Shown: positions 13,842 to 21,913 of the stretch, piece after piece | Position numbering within the stretch: position 1 is the stretch's first letter | Layout: each line of letters starts with the position of its first letter | Origin: CAIPSZ01 sp038065015 | Lineage (GTDB): Bacteria; Patescibacteriota; Patescibacteriia; PEXW01 | DNA: 30,498 nucleotides | NCBI GenBank assembly: GCA_038065015.1 | Contig: JBBTRU010000025.1 | Location: 1 to 30,498 of the forward strand | Direction of reading: 5' to 3' | The notes under the pieces: generated by a model | Told to the model about the DNA's origin: nothing | Database searches by the model: none | The model's input: only the letters and a program-made list of their open reading frames with translations | Made by a program: the position numbers and the translations under genes

Positions 13842-14801
13842 GTGTCGGCTCCCCAGCACATCCCCGTTCTTTTAGAAGAAGTTTTGCAAGCCACGTCACC
13901 CCAGGCAGGGGACGCGGTTATCGATTGCACGCTTGGTCTGGGCGGGTATGCCCGACGGTTTCTGGATGCGACCGCGCCGGCCGGCCGGCTCCTCGGGCTA
14001 GACCGCGATGCCGAAACCTTGCAGCTGGCCTGCGCGCAGCTGCAATCATACGGCAACCGGTTCCAGAGTGTGCACGCCTCGTTTGCAGCGCTTGCGAGTG
14101 TTGCCAAGGATTTTCCACCGCCGAACATTATTGTGGCGGACCTTGGACTCTCAAGCGTTGTCCTCGACGCGCCGGTACGCGGTTTTAGCTTCTTGCACGA
14201 CGGGCCGCTGGATATGCGGATGGACCAGTCGCAAGGCCGCACCGCGGCGGATATTGTGAACACCGCTGGTGAGCGCGAGCTAGCAACTCTTTTAAAAGAT
14301 TACGGCGAAGAGCCCAAAGCGCGGACCATTGCGAAAGCCATTGTCCTGCAGCGCAAGCTTCGGCCATTCACCCGGACGCAGGAGCTCGTCGAGGTTGTCG
14401 ATGCGGCCTACCGAGCAATTCTTCAAGCGCCGGCCGGCCGCAAACTCTGGCTGCACCGCGGCTTGCACCCGGCGACCCGCACTTTCCAAGCTTTGCGCAT
14501 TGCCGTCAACGATGAGCTCGCCGAGCTGCAAGCGTTGTTGCCGCAAGCCTTCGACCTACTTGTGCCTGGCGGTCGGCTCGCCATTGTCTCGTTCCACTCG
14601 TTGGAAGACCGGTTGGTAAAGCAGTTCTTCCAGCAGCAGGCCAAGCGCTGCGCTTGCCCACCCGAGCAAATGCAATGCACGTGCGATCGCATCCCGGCAG
14701 CCGAATGCATTACCCGCAAACCCATTTCACCAGCACTAAAAGAAATTCAGCAAAATCCCAGAGCGCGTAGCGGTAAACTCCGCGCCCTGAAAAAAATCTA
14801 A
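13842..14801 (+). CDS. rsmH: 16S rRNA (cytosine-1402-N4)-methyltransferase
   Basis: 319 residues from a GTG start one base after the mraZ stop; an in-frame ATG at 13716 inside mraZ would add sequence that does not belong to the family. QHIPVLLEEVLQ is the conserved RsmH opening, DCTLGLGGYARRFLDA is the SAM-binding motif I, and DGPLDMRMD, KTL-like helices and LAIVSFHSLEDRLVKQFF are family signatures. The C-terminal insert carries four cysteines (CACPPEQMQCTC). It methylates C1402 in the decoding centre of 16S rRNA. It is coupled to mraZ and followed 7 nt later by ftsL. Confidence 0.96.
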   Translation: MSAPQHIPVLLEEVLQATSPQAGDAVIDCTLGLGGYARRFLDATAPAGRLLGLDRDAETLQLACAQLQSYGNRFQSVHASFAALASVAKDFPPPNIIVADLGLSSVVLDAPVRGFSFLHDGPLDMRMDQSQGRTAADIVNTAGERELATLLKDYGEEPKARTIAKAIVLQRKLRPFTRTQELVEVVDAAYRAILQAPAGRKLWLHRGLHPATRTFQALRIAVNDELAELQALLPQAFDLLVPGGRLAIVSFHSLEDRLVKQFFQQQAKRCACPPEQMQCTCDRIPAAECITRKPISPALKEIQQNPRARSGKLRALKKI

Positions 14802-14808
14802 AAAAACT

Positions 14809-15153
14809 ATGTCCAAGTTTTCCCAATTCTTCAAACGCTCTACTGAAAAACTCCGCAACCGGCAGCGGGTGGTTTCGCTTTCCAATCTCCCCGTGCTGCT
14901 TGGCTCGATTATCGTCCTCCTGGGGGCTACCTACCTGGTGCAGGTAAACCGCAGTGCCACGAAGAACTTTACCGTGCGCGCCCTGGTCGAAAAGCATGAC
15001 GCGCTCATGGACCAGCGCCGAGAATTGGAATTGCAGCAAGCCCAGCTTACGGCCCTGACGAATTTGGAAGTCTCGCCCGTGGTCTCCCAGTTGGTGGCCA
15101 GCACCAACGTGGAGTACCTAACCCCGCCGACCGCCGACGTGGCGCGGCGCTAG
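14809..15153 (+). CDS. ftsL: FtsL-like division protein
   Basis: 114 residues: a basic N-terminal tail (KRSTEKLRNRQR), one membrane segment at about 27-47 (LPVLLGSIIVLLGATYLVQV) and a following coiled coil (ALVEKHDALMDQRRELELQQAQLTALTNLE). This bitopic plan, together with the position between rsmH and the transpeptidase gene, is diagnostic of FtsL, although sequence alone is weakly conserved. FtsL bridges FtsB and the FtsI/FtsW synthase at the septum. It is 17 nt from the ftsI start, so they are probably co-transcribed. Confidence 0.82.
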   Translation: MSKFSQFFKRSTEKLRNRQRVVSLSNLPVLLGSIIVLLGATYLVQVNRSATKNFTVRALVEKHDALMDQRRELELQQAQLTALTNLEVSPVVSQLVASTNVEYLTPPTADVARR

Positions 15154-15170
15154 CCTAACCTTCTTTTGCC

Positions 15171-16916
15171 ATGGTGCACCGGACGCGAAACCGGCCCACC
15201 AATCGCACCCGCGACCGACTCTGGGTTGTCCAGGCGGTCGTGGTTGTGTTTGCGGTTGGCATTGTCGTGCGGCTTTTCTTCTTGCAAGTGGTGCGACACG
15301 CGGCCTATGCGGCCGTGGCCGAAAACCAGCACAACCTCTCGGCCAAGCTCACGCCCGAACGGGGCGATATTTTTGTGCGGGACCACGCCAGCACGAGCGT
15401 GCTGTTCCCTTTGGCAACCAACCGCAACGAGCCGTTGGTTTTCGCTGTGCCAACCTCTATTACCGATCCGGTCGCTACGGCCCGGGCGCTGGGGCCAATA
15501 ATTGGGCTGACGACCGAAGAACTCTTGCCCAAGCTGACCAAAGAAAAAGACGTGTACGAAGTGCTCAAGCGCCGGCTGACCCCCGAGGAATCTGCGGCCA
15601 TAACCGAGCTCAAGCTTACGGGCATACGGCTGGAAGATGAAAAATGGCGTTACTACCCGGAAGGGGTATACGCCGCACATGCCGTCGGGTTCGTTGGGTA
15701 CAGCGGCGATGAAAAGCGCGGCCTGTACGGGGTGGAAGCCGCGCTTAACGATGCGCTCTCGGGCAAGAAGGGCAAGCTCAACCTGGGGTCGGACGAGCAA
15801 AATGATTTAGCCGTTGGCGGCAGTTTTCTTACCGAAGCCACCAATGGCGCGAGCGTTACGCTAACGCTGGATCACACAGTGCAGTACCAAGCGTGCAGCA
15901 AACTCAAGACGGCAGTGGCGAAGCACGGGGCGGACGGCGGCGCACTCGTCATTATGGAAGTGCAAACGGGTAAATTGCTGGCGGTCTGCGGCCAGCCAGA
16001 CTTTGACCCGAACACTTACGCGAAAACCGAAAACCCCAGCGCCTTTAACAACCCGGTGGTGTACGGGGCGTACGAACCCGGTTCAATTTTTAAACCCCTG
16101 ACCATGGCCGCCGCGCTCGACCAGGGCAAGGTGACGCCGCAGAGTACGTACGTGGACACGGGTGCAGAAAAAATTGGCAGCTTTACCATTCGGAACTCCG
16201 ACCTCGAAGCGCACGGCCGCCAGACGATGACCGACGTTTTGGAAAAATCTTTAAACACCGGCGCAATTTTTGCCGCGCGTCAGGTGGGCCTAACCACCTT
16301 TAGCCGTTACGTCACCAATTTCGGTTTCGGGGAAAAGACCGGGGTGGAGCTGTCGGGTGAAATTGGCGGCAATATTTCGGCGCTGCAGAAGAGCGGCGAT
16401 ATATTTCTTGCGACGGCCTCGTTCGGGCAGGGGATTACGGCCACGCCCATCCAGCTCGTTGCTGCTTTTGGCGCCATTGCCAACGGCGGCAAGCTGATGC
16501 AACCGTACCTGGTCGAGCGCATTGACTACCCGGATGGTCGGGAAGAGAATAATGAACCCCGCGTGGTCCGCCAAGTTTTGCAGCAAGACACTGCGGCAAC
16601 GCTGGCGGCCATGATGGTCCGCGTGGTGGAGAACGGTCACGGCAAGCGCGCGGGTGTCCCGGGCTACTACATAGCGGGCAAAACCGGGACGGCCCAGGTA
16701 CGCGCCACCACGGGCAGCGGTTACGATCCGCATAAAACTATTGGTTCGTTTGCCGGCTTTGCGCCAGTTGAGAATCCGCGCTTTGTCATGCTTACCCGCA
16801 TTGACGTGCCCAAAGACGTGCAGTTTGCCGAAAGCTCGGCCGCGCCGCTCTTCGGCGAGGTCATGGACTTCCTCCTCAAGTACTACGACGTCGCGCCGAC
16901 CCGGTCTGTAGAGTAG
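15171..16916 (+). CDS. ftsI: Septal penicillin-binding protein, class B transpeptidase
   Basis: 581 residues. An N-terminal membrane anchor (VVQAVVVVFAVGIVVRLFFLQVV, about 18-42) is followed by the dimerisation domain (RGDIFVRD..., YPEGVYAAHAVGFVG) and the transpeptidase domain. The three active-site motifs are intact: S305-I-F-K308 (PGSIFKPLTMA), S360-L-N362 (EKSLNTG) and K504-T-G506 (AGKTGTAQV). It should cross-link peptidoglycan during division and be sensitive to beta-lactams. No PASTA domain follows. It is the last gene of the mraZ-rsmH-ftsL-ftsI run; the Mur ligase after it has a separate -10. Confidence 0.94.
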   Translation: MVHRTRNRPTNRTRDRLWVVQAVVVVFAVGIVVRLFFLQVVRHAAYAAVAENQHNLSAKLTPERGDIFVRDHASTSVLFPLATNRNEPLVFAVPTSITDPVATARALGPIIGLTTEELLPKLTKEKDVYEVLKRRLTPEESAAITELKLTGIRLEDEKWRYYPEGVYAAHAVGFVGYSGDEKRGLYGVEAALNDALSGKKGKLNLGSDEQNDLAVGGSFLTEATNGASVTLTLDHTVQYQACSKLKTAVAKHGADGGALVIMEVQTGKLLAVCGQPDFDPNTYAKTENPSAFNNPVVYGAYEPGSIFKPLTMAAALDQGKVTPQSTYVDTGAEKIGSFTIRNSDLEAHGRQTMTDVLEKSLNTGAIFAARQVGLTTFSRYVTNFGFGEKTGVELSGEIGGNISALQKSGDIFLATASFGQGITATPIQLVAAFGAIANGGKLMQPYLVERIDYPDGREENNEPRVVRQVLQQDTAATLAAMMVRVVENGHGKRAGVPGYYIAGKTGTAQVRATTGSGYDPHKTIGSFAGFAPVENPRFVMLTRIDVPKDVQFAESSAAPLFGEVMDFLLKYYDVAPTRSVE

Positions 16917-16931
16917 CGTGGTGAGGTTATG

Positions 16932-17043
16932 GCGGCGGGTATGGACAGCGTGGTAAAGGCTCGCGTATTCTTTTTTCAAGTACCGCGAACCCATACCCAT
17001 ACTCGCCGCTACACCCACACCTTTACCTATATGCCACGAGCCT
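16932..17043. repeat. Interleaved inverted repeats between ftsI and the Mur ligase
   Basis: GCGGCGGGTATGG (16932-16944) pairs with CCATACTCGCCGC (16997-17009), and GGTAAAGG plus GGCTCG (16952-16963) pair with CCTTTACC (17020-17027) and CGAGCC (17037-17042). The order A-B-A'-B' means the two helices interlock like a pseudoknot or are alternatives. Confidence 0.4.
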
Positions 17044-17045
17044 GC

Positions 17046-17051
17046 TAGGTT
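17046..17051 (+). promoter_or_regulatory. Extended -10 for leaderless Mur-ligase mRNA
   Basis: TGC-TAGGTT ends exactly 6 nt before the ATG at 17058. The hexamer is weaker than in the other cases. Confidence 0.4.
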
Positions 17052-17057
17052 CTCTAT

Positions 17058-18344
17058 ATGAAACGCTTTTTTCTTCACATCCTGCAATGGAAGCTCACCT
17101 TCTTGGCCAAGCGTGTGCTGCACCGGTACGCGCCGGTTGTCGTTGGCGTGGCCGGATCGGTGGGGAAGACCTCGGCCGTGCAGGCTATAGCGTTGGCTTT
17201 GGGGCGGGATTACCGCGTGGGTCAGACGCTACGGAGCTACAATCAGGAGCTTGGTGTGCCACTCTCTATCCTGCGGGAAGAAACCGGCTACCGTTCTTTG
17301 TGGAAGTGGTTTGGCATTTTGGGGCGGGGCTTGCGGCTGGCGTTTGGCACGCGAGATGTACAGTATCCAAACTTACTCGTGTTGGAACTTGGCGCGGATA
17401 AAGTGGGGGATATTGATCGGCTACTGCGCTGGATTCATCCTGCCGTCGGCGTCCTCACCTCGGCAACGGTAGAGCATGTGGAATTTTTTGGAAGTATACA
17501 AGCTGCAGCCAATGAGGAACGAAAAATTGTCACGCTTTTGTCGCGGACTTCCACCGCAGTGGTGAATGCCGATGACCTCGAAGTAGCGGCGGCGATACAC
17601 CAGGCAAAGTGTACGGTCATTACGTTTAGTCAAACGCAGCCGGCGGACGTGCAGATGACGAATGCCGCAATTCTTGGCAGCACTGCGCAGGACGTGCAGG
17701 GTGTGACCGCGAAGGTCGGCGTGGGCGGGAGCTCGTTGCCCATTGTCATACGGGATACGCTAGGCCGCCATTCCTTCACTGCCGTTGGAGCGGCTTTTGG
17801 TGTTGCCCAGGCGCTCAAAGTGAATTTATCAACTGTGGCCGAGCAGCTGCGGAACTACCAACCTCCGGCCGGTCGCATGCGACTCATCAAAGGCCTTAAG
17901 CAAACCACCATAATAGATGACACGTACAATTCTTCACCCGCCGCGGCCGTAGCCGCCCTCGACACGCTGTACGAATTGCAAACCTCGGGACGGAAATACG
18001 CAATTCTTGGTGACATGCGCGAGTTGGGGAGCGTGAGTGAAGACGAGCATAGAAAAATTGGCACCTACGTAGTTGGCAAAACCGACGTGCTGGTGACGGT
18101 TGGGGAATCGGCCAAGCACATTGCCTCGGCCGCCGTAGCATCAGGAATGAACCAGGATGTGGTCTTTAGCTTTGATAAAGCCGATGGCGTAGGAAATTTT
18201 TTGCAGGATCGATTGCAGCCTGGGGATTTACTGCTGGTGAAAGCGTCGCAAGGCACGCGCTGCGAGAAAGTGGTAAAGGAGATAATGGCCGAACCCCAGC
18301 GGGCTGGGGAGTTGCTGACGCGGCAGTACAGGCCGTGGGTTTAA
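17058..18344 (+). CDS. MurF-type Mur ligase lacking the N-terminal domain
   Basis: 428 residues with the Mur ligase ATPase core. The P-loop is GVAGSVGKTSAVQ (Gly33 to Ser39), the ELGAD segment takes the place of the metal-binding acidic motif of MurF (usually E-x-G-x-x), and the C-terminal ligase domain starts around IIDDTYNSSPAAAVAALDTL, a MurF hallmark. YAILGDMRELGSVSEDEH is another MurF signature. Ordinary MurF has about 90-100 residues for UDP-substrate binding before the P-loop; here there are only about 30, with an amphipathic helix. It probably adds D-Ala-D-Ala or a similar peptide to a wall precursor, but substrate recognition must differ. It follows ftsI and has its own -10. Confidence 0.82.
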   Translation: MKRFFLHILQWKLTFLAKRVLHRYAPVVVGVAGSVGKTSAVQAIALALGRDYRVGQTLRSYNQELGVPLSILREETGYRSLWKWFGILGRGLRLAFGTRDVQYPNLLVLELGADKVGDIDRLLRWIHPAVGVLTSATVEHVEFFGSIQAAANEERKIVTLLSRTSTAVVNADDLEVAAAIHQAKCTVITFSQTQPADVQMTNAAILGSTAQDVQGVTAKVGVGGSSLPIVIRDTLGRHSFTAVGAAFGVAQALKVNLSTVAEQLRNYQPPAGRMRLIKGLKQTTIIDDTYNSSPAAAVAALDTLYELQTSGRKYAILGDMRELGSVSEDEHRKIGTYVVGKTDVLVTVGESAKHIASAAVASGMNQDVVFSFDKADGVGNFLQDRLQPGDLLLVKASQGTRCEKVVKEIMAEPQRAGELLTRQYRPWV

Positions 18345-18360
18345 CGCGTAAACCTTTGAG

Positions 18361-18389
18361 TTGACAGAATGCGAAGTCCGCGCTAGGCT
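18361..18389 (+). promoter_or_regulatory. Promoter of the small zinc protein
   Basis: TTGACA (18361-18366), 17-nt spacer, TAGGCT (18384-18389). The start near 18396 gives a 31-nt leader with CGGAGGTT as ribosome site. Confidence 0.7.
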
Positions 18390-18426
18390 TTTTGGAAACC
18401 TACATAAACCAACACGGAGGTTATTA

Positions 18427-18663
18427 ATGTTCGTAGACGAAAAAGTTCCTGATACATTACTGGAGGTGGTATTCGGCCCAGAAGGAGCAGTAATCCCCAT
18501 GCCCTATCACGATCCCTGTGTCAATTGCTCTGTCGACACGAACGATCGTAAGTACTTCAAACATCCAAAGTGCAACAAGACAATTTGCGCCCGGTGTATC
18601 CACAAAGATGGCAAGCCAAAGTGCCCGCATTGTGGAGAATCCATGATCATGCCGAGAAGTTGA
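18427..18663 (+). CDS. Small zinc-binding protein, RING/zinc-ribbon-like
   Basis: A 78-residue protein. The ATG at 18427 follows GGAGG by the usual distance; an upstream start at 18361 would lie inside the promoter. Cysteines are spaced C-x2-C-x14-C-x4-C-x2-C-x8-C-x2-C (DPCVNC, KCNKTICARC, KCPHCGE) with a nearby His (KHPKC), enough to hold two zinc ions. The order recalls cross-brace RING or treble-clef modules, but it could be two stacked zinc knuckles. The N-terminal 35 residues (DEKVPDTLLEVVFGPEGAVI) have no known motif. It is a separate unit with strong promoter, strong ribosome site and terminator, so it may be highly expressed. Role unknown. Confidence 0.78.
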   Translation: MFVDEKVPDTLLEVVFGPEGAVIPMPYHDPCVNCSVDTNDRKYFKHPKCNKTICARCIHKDGKPKCPHCGESMIMPRS

Positions 18664-18677
18664 ACTTTTCTGACCGA

Positions 18678-18705
18678 AGCAGCCCCATCCCAAGGCTGCT
18701 TTTTC
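18678..18705 (+). terminator. Intrinsic terminator of the zinc-protein gene
   Basis: AGCAGCC (18678-18684) pairs with GGCTGCT (18694-18700), then TTTTTC. Confidence 0.8.
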
Positions 18706-18724
18706 ATTTCCCCCAGTATCCCTC

Positions 18725-18730
18725 TATACT
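18725..18730 (+). promoter_or_regulatory. -10 for leaderless DUF2207 mRNA
   Basis: TATACT ends exactly 6 nt before the ATG at 18737; no Shine-Dalgarno. Confidence 0.6.
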
Positions 18731-18736
18731 GTAGCC

Positions 18737-20489
18737 ATGCGCCGCATTCTCATCATTGCCGCCTTCCTGCTACTCGTGCCGTTTGTTGCACACGGCCAGA
18801 CTGCCTCATCTGGTACCGAGCAAATCAACAGTTTCGACGCGCAGATTACCATAGGTCAGGATGGTGCGTTGCAGGTGGTTGAAACCATCCAGTACGACCT
18901 CGGGCCATACGCCAAGCACGGGATTTACCGCACGTTACCCTACCAGTACAGCCGCAACGGCGCGTCGTACAATTTGCGGTACCACATCCAGACCGTTACG
19001 GATGAAAAGGGGAACGCTCTCCCGAAGAAAGTCCAGACCACTGGCGGCTATGTGAAAGTGCGCATTGGCGAACCCGAAGTGACGATTACCGGCGTACGCA
19101 CCTACGTGATTACCTACACGGTGCAACGGGCCATTCGTTTCTCGGCTGCGCAGGATGAGCTGTACTGGAACATCACCGGGAATGAGTGGACCGTGCCAAT
19201 CCTGGCGGCAAGTGCGACGATTACCCCACCGGCTGGGATTGCATTCACGAATACCGTTTGCTACGCGGGCGCAGTTGGTTCGGTTGAGCGCGCGTGTACC
19301 TTGGCCCCAGCGGCGAAAGCGATGACGGTAATTGCCACCCGCCAGTTTTCTCTTGGCGAGGGGCTGACGGTTGCGCTTGCACTACCACCTGGAACCATAG
19401 CGCAGCCGGCGCAGAGCCAGCGGGTGAGCTGGTTCATCGCGGATAACTGGTACATCGCCGTCCCGATTATATTGTGGGCATTTTTCCACTGGCGGTGGTA
19501 CCGGCGCGGGCGGGATCCGAAAGGCCGCGGCACGGTCATTCCGCAGTACGAAGCCCCAGATAAAATGCCGCCATATACCATTGGTGCGCTGGATACCTTG
19601 GTGGGCGGGAAGGAAATAAGCGCTACAATCATTCACCTCGCCACGCGCGGCTACCTAAAGATTGCCGATCCCGGGAAAGGCGACTACGTGTTTGCCTTGG
19701 TAAAAGCCGTTGACCCGACACTCGCCAAACCTGAACAGCTTTTGCTAGATGGCATCTTCGGTGCTGGTGCAAAAGCTGGCAGTGTGGTGAAGCTGGCGTC
19801 ATTGAAGAACGTTTTCTACACGCACCTGCCCGGCATCAAAAGCGCGATGAGCGAAGAAATAGTGACGCGCGGGTACTATGCCAAGAACCCCACCTTGGTT
19901 CGGGCCAAAGCGATTGGCTTAAACTGGTTGTTGGGCGGCGTCTTTGCATTCATTATTTTTGGTCTGCAATCAGTGGTTACGGCCACGAGCGTGGCATGCA
20001 TAGTCCTTTCCGCAGTGGCCGGGCTTATCTACGCCTGGCTCATGCCCGCGAAAACCGTTCGAGGCGCCGAAGTGCAGGAAGAAGTACACGGCTTCAAGTG
20101 GTTTCTCTCGGTGACGGAAGCCGAACGCTTGAAGTTCCACAATGCACCAGCGAAGAAGCCGGAGCAGTTCGAGCAGTTTCTGGCGTACGCCATGGTACTG
20201 GGCGTGGAAAAGGAATGGGCCGGTCAGTTCAAGGACATGATGCTGGAACCGTCGGGATGGTACCAAGGCCAACCCGGGAGCATGTTCAACACGTTGCTGT
20301 TCGTTTCGGTCATGTCGAATATGAGTACGAGCGTGAATCAATCTTTTGCCGCGCAACCAAGAAGCGCTGGCGGGTCGGGAAGAAGCCGTGCAAGGGCAGA
20401 TGATAGTCTATANNNNNNNNNNGTCGGGGTTTGGCGGAGGTGGCTTCTCTGGTGGTGGTTTCGGCGGGGGTGGGGGCGGAGGGTGGTAG
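18737..20489 (+). CDS. DUF2207-family predicted membrane protein, interrupted by assembly gap
   Basis: A signal peptide (MRRILIIAAFLLLVPFVAHG) precedes an outer domain with the DUF2207 marks INSFDAQITIGQDGALQVVETIQYDL and GIYRTLPYQYSRNG. A membrane segment follows at about 236-252 (WYIAVPIILWAFFHW), then a cytoplasmic part, two more membrane segments around 395-435, and a Gly-rich tail. Ten N at 20413-20422 interrupt the tail. After the gap the correct frame is SGFGGGGFSGGGF... ending with the TAG at 20487-20489, the usual DUF2207 ending, and not the frame that continues unbroken through the Ns to 20527. For the frames to join, the true gap must be a multiple of three bases. Function of the family is not established. 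Confidence 0.85.
20413..20422. other. Assembly gap (10 N) in the DUF2207 gene
   Basis: Ten undetermined bases fall in a Gly-rich, low-complexity stretch that would be hard to assemble. The true length is unknown but should be a multiple of three. Confidence 0.95.
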
Positions 20490-20492
20490 CGA

Positions 20493-20521
20493 TTGACACA
20501 CCGAGGACTCCAGCGTACGGT
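20493..20521 (+). promoter_or_regulatory. Promoter of the methyltransferase gene
   Basis: TTGACA (20493-20498), 17-nt spacer, TACGGT (20516-20521), immediately after the DUF2207 stop; AAGGAG precedes the ATG. Confidence 0.65.
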
Positions 20522-20556
20522 AGTTGAAAACAACGCACCCTACACAAGGAGCAGAC

Positions 20557-21198
20557 ATGCCGGCAAAGAAGCCTAATGACCCGTATCGGTCTAAAGCAGA
20601 ACCGAACAAAGTACTCGTCGATTTTTTTTCACATTGCAAACCCGCTGGTTGGTTTCTCGACCTGGGTTGCAACACCGGAACCGAGCTGCAATACATGGGC
20701 ACGCACGGCTACCAGTGTGAAGGCATTGATACCGATCCAGAAGCAATTGCGATTTGTCGCACTCGACTTTTGACGAAACACGTGACGAACACGGTAGCCA
20801 TCGTGGCATCGGCGCAGGATTTTTTGCAGGAAAAAGTCGCAGCGTTGATTGCCCACCCAAAGGGCAAAGGACGCAGCTATGATGTCATCCACTGCTGGAA
20901 CGTGCTGCCTTTCCTCGCTTCAAACGAGGCCAAAGCAGTACTCGCCGGTATGTGCAAACTCTCAGCGAGTAATGGGCTGGTCTTCCTGCGGGTATTCCGG
21001 GATGCGCAGCCGAGCAAGCACTACCCGGAGGATGGTCCTGTCCACCTGTTCCATATTGCAGCGCTTAAAGAGCATTTCCAAGGCTATGAAGTGCTCGTAG
21101 AAAAGGAAGAGTACTTTGCTGACGAAGGCCACCCTGGCCGCCCCGAGCCCCACGACCACGCTGTGGTGAGTCTGGTTATAAAAAAGCCAGCAGAGTAA
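20557..21198 (+). CDS. Class I SAM-dependent methyltransferase
   Basis: 213 residues. The ATG at 20557 is preceded by AAGGAG at 6 nt, so I prefer it to an in-frame ATG at 20524. GWFLDLGCNTGTELQYM is the SAM-binding motif I, CEGIDTDPEAIAICR is motif II with the acidic residue for the ribose, and YDVIHCWNVLPFL is motif IV. GLVFLRVFRDAQP and the C-terminal VVSLVIKKP strand complete the Rossmann fold. There is no membrane segment or target-recognition domain, so substrate (small molecule or protein) cannot be told. Single-gene unit with a consensus promoter and strong terminator. Confidence 0.87.
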   Translation: MPAKKPNDPYRSKAEPNKVLVDFFSHCKPAGWFLDLGCNTGTELQYMGTHGYQCEGIDTDPEAIAICRTRLLTKHVTNTVAIVASAQDFLQEKVAALIAHPKGKGRSYDVIHCWNVLPFLASNEAKAVLAGMCKLSASNGLVFLRVFRDAQPSKHYPEDGPVHLFHIAALKEHFQGYEVLVEKEEYFADEGHPGRPEPHDHAVVSLVIKKPAE

Positions 21199-21205
21199 GT
21201 CGAAT

Positions 21206-21236
21206 AGCCAGTAATGTAACAATTACTGGCTTTTTT
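21206..21236 (+). terminator. Intrinsic terminator of the methyltransferase gene
   Basis: AGCCAGTAAT (21206-21215) pairs perfectly with ATTACTGGCT (21222-21231), loop GTAACA, then TTTTTT. Confidence 0.9.
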
Positions 21237-21267
21237 CATGCTTGGGGTCCCCACAGATGTCACGCGC

Positions 21268-21336
21268 GCGCCGTCGTGACGGCGCTGTTTTGTCGTGGAT
21301 AACTCGGTCAAAAAGCCTAAAAATACGTGCTAGCCT
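21268..21336 (+). promoter_or_regulatory. Palindrome-promoter cassette, copy 1
   Basis: A GC-rich palindrome GCGCCGTC/GACGGCGC (21268-21285) is followed by TGTTTTGTCGTGGATAACTCGG, a tract TCAAAA and an extended -10 TGC-TAGCCT (21331-21336). The same blocks in the same order and with the same 44-nt spacing recur at 28371 and 29599. It precedes a lipoprotein gene. Confidence 0.75.
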
Positions 21337-21424
21337 ATGTTTAACAAAGAAAACCGCTATTCATCTACCCGGAAAGGAGGTGAGTGGCACAATAATAACG
21401 TTCTTTCTATGAAAGGAGGATCCT
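21337..21424 (+). promoter_or_regulatory. Leader with two ribosome sites and mini-ORF
   Basis: AAAGGAGGT (about 21373-21381) stands before GTG-GCA-CAA-TAA (21384-21395), a three-codon frame; a second AAAGGAGGA (21412-21420) serves the lipoprotein ATG at 21425. The leader is clearly homologous to 28442-28528. Confidence 0.5.
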
Positions 21425-21859
21425 ATGCAAAGGATTCTCGTAATCGCAGCAGTGCTGCTCGCCATGGGACTGGTAGGGTGCTCGTCTGACCCCACTGGAC
21501 CTAACACTCAAGAACCTAAAGAGGGTCTTGAGGAACATCTTATCCTAGGAGCCGATCAAATCGATTCCGGCAAGGATACACGTATTGAGGCTGCTCTTGG
21601 TGCTACGTATGCATCCAGCTTGCAGCAGATTGGGTGGTCAGACTGGATTGCTACATTCTACCTGCCGTATAATCCAGGTGTCGTGACATTTCAGGGACAT
21701 CTCATTTCTGGCGGACAGTGGCAAACCTTTAGCGGTAGTTGGGCCCAGATTTGGGATGCCAGGTACACGTCAAGTGGTTTCCGCGTGCAGATTCTTATGG
21801 GCGCAAGGGTATTTTTTCCTTGCGGACCCACAACTAGTCGCTACCGACTGCTGTATTAA
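21425..21859 (+). CDS. Small lipoprotein of unknown function
   Basis: 144 residues with a lipoprotein signal MQRILVIAAVLLAMGLVGC; the lipobox is LVGC with Cys19, followed by SSDPTGP. The mature part of about 125 residues is rich in aromatic residues and looks beta-structured (DWIATFYLPYNPGVVTFQGH, QWQTFSGSWAQIWDARYTSS), ending CGPTTSRYRLLY. No known domain is recognised. It is transcribed from cassette copy 1 with a leader like that of the lipoprotein at 28529, although the two proteins are not alike beyond the signal peptide. It has its own terminator. Presumably exposed on the cell surface. Confidence 0.8.
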   Translation: MQRILVIAAVLLAMGLVGCSSDPTGPNTQEPKEGLEEHLILGADQIDSGKDTRIEAALGATYASSLQQIGWSDWIATFYLPYNPGVVTFQGHLISGGQWQTFSGSWAQIWDARYTSSGFRVQILMGARVFFPCGPTTSRYRLLY

Positions 21860-21866
21860 TTTCAAC

Positions 21867-21900
21867 GGGCTGCTACGTTTCACGTTGCAGCCCCCTTCTT
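21867..21900 (+). terminator. Intrinsic terminator of the lipoprotein gene
   Basis: GGGCTGC (21867-21873) pairs with GCAGCCC (21887-21893), followed by a CCTTCTTCT tract. Confidence 0.65.
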
Positions 21901-21913
21901 CTCACTTACCAAT

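Noticed and set aside
16290..17123. A 277-codon minus-strand frame over the ftsI end
   Set aside because: ftsI is intact with all three active-site motifs; this frame is an antisense shadow.
18737..20527. DUF2207 coding frame read through the Ns to 20527
   Set aside because: The sequence after the gap in that frame is Trp/Arg-rich and unlike the family, while the alternative frame gives the typical Gly-rich ending at 20489.
21268..21285. Transposon end made of the CGCCGTC palindrome
   Set aside because: No transposase or target duplication is seen, and the palindrome always precedes a promoter at fixed distance, so a regulatory cassette is preferred.
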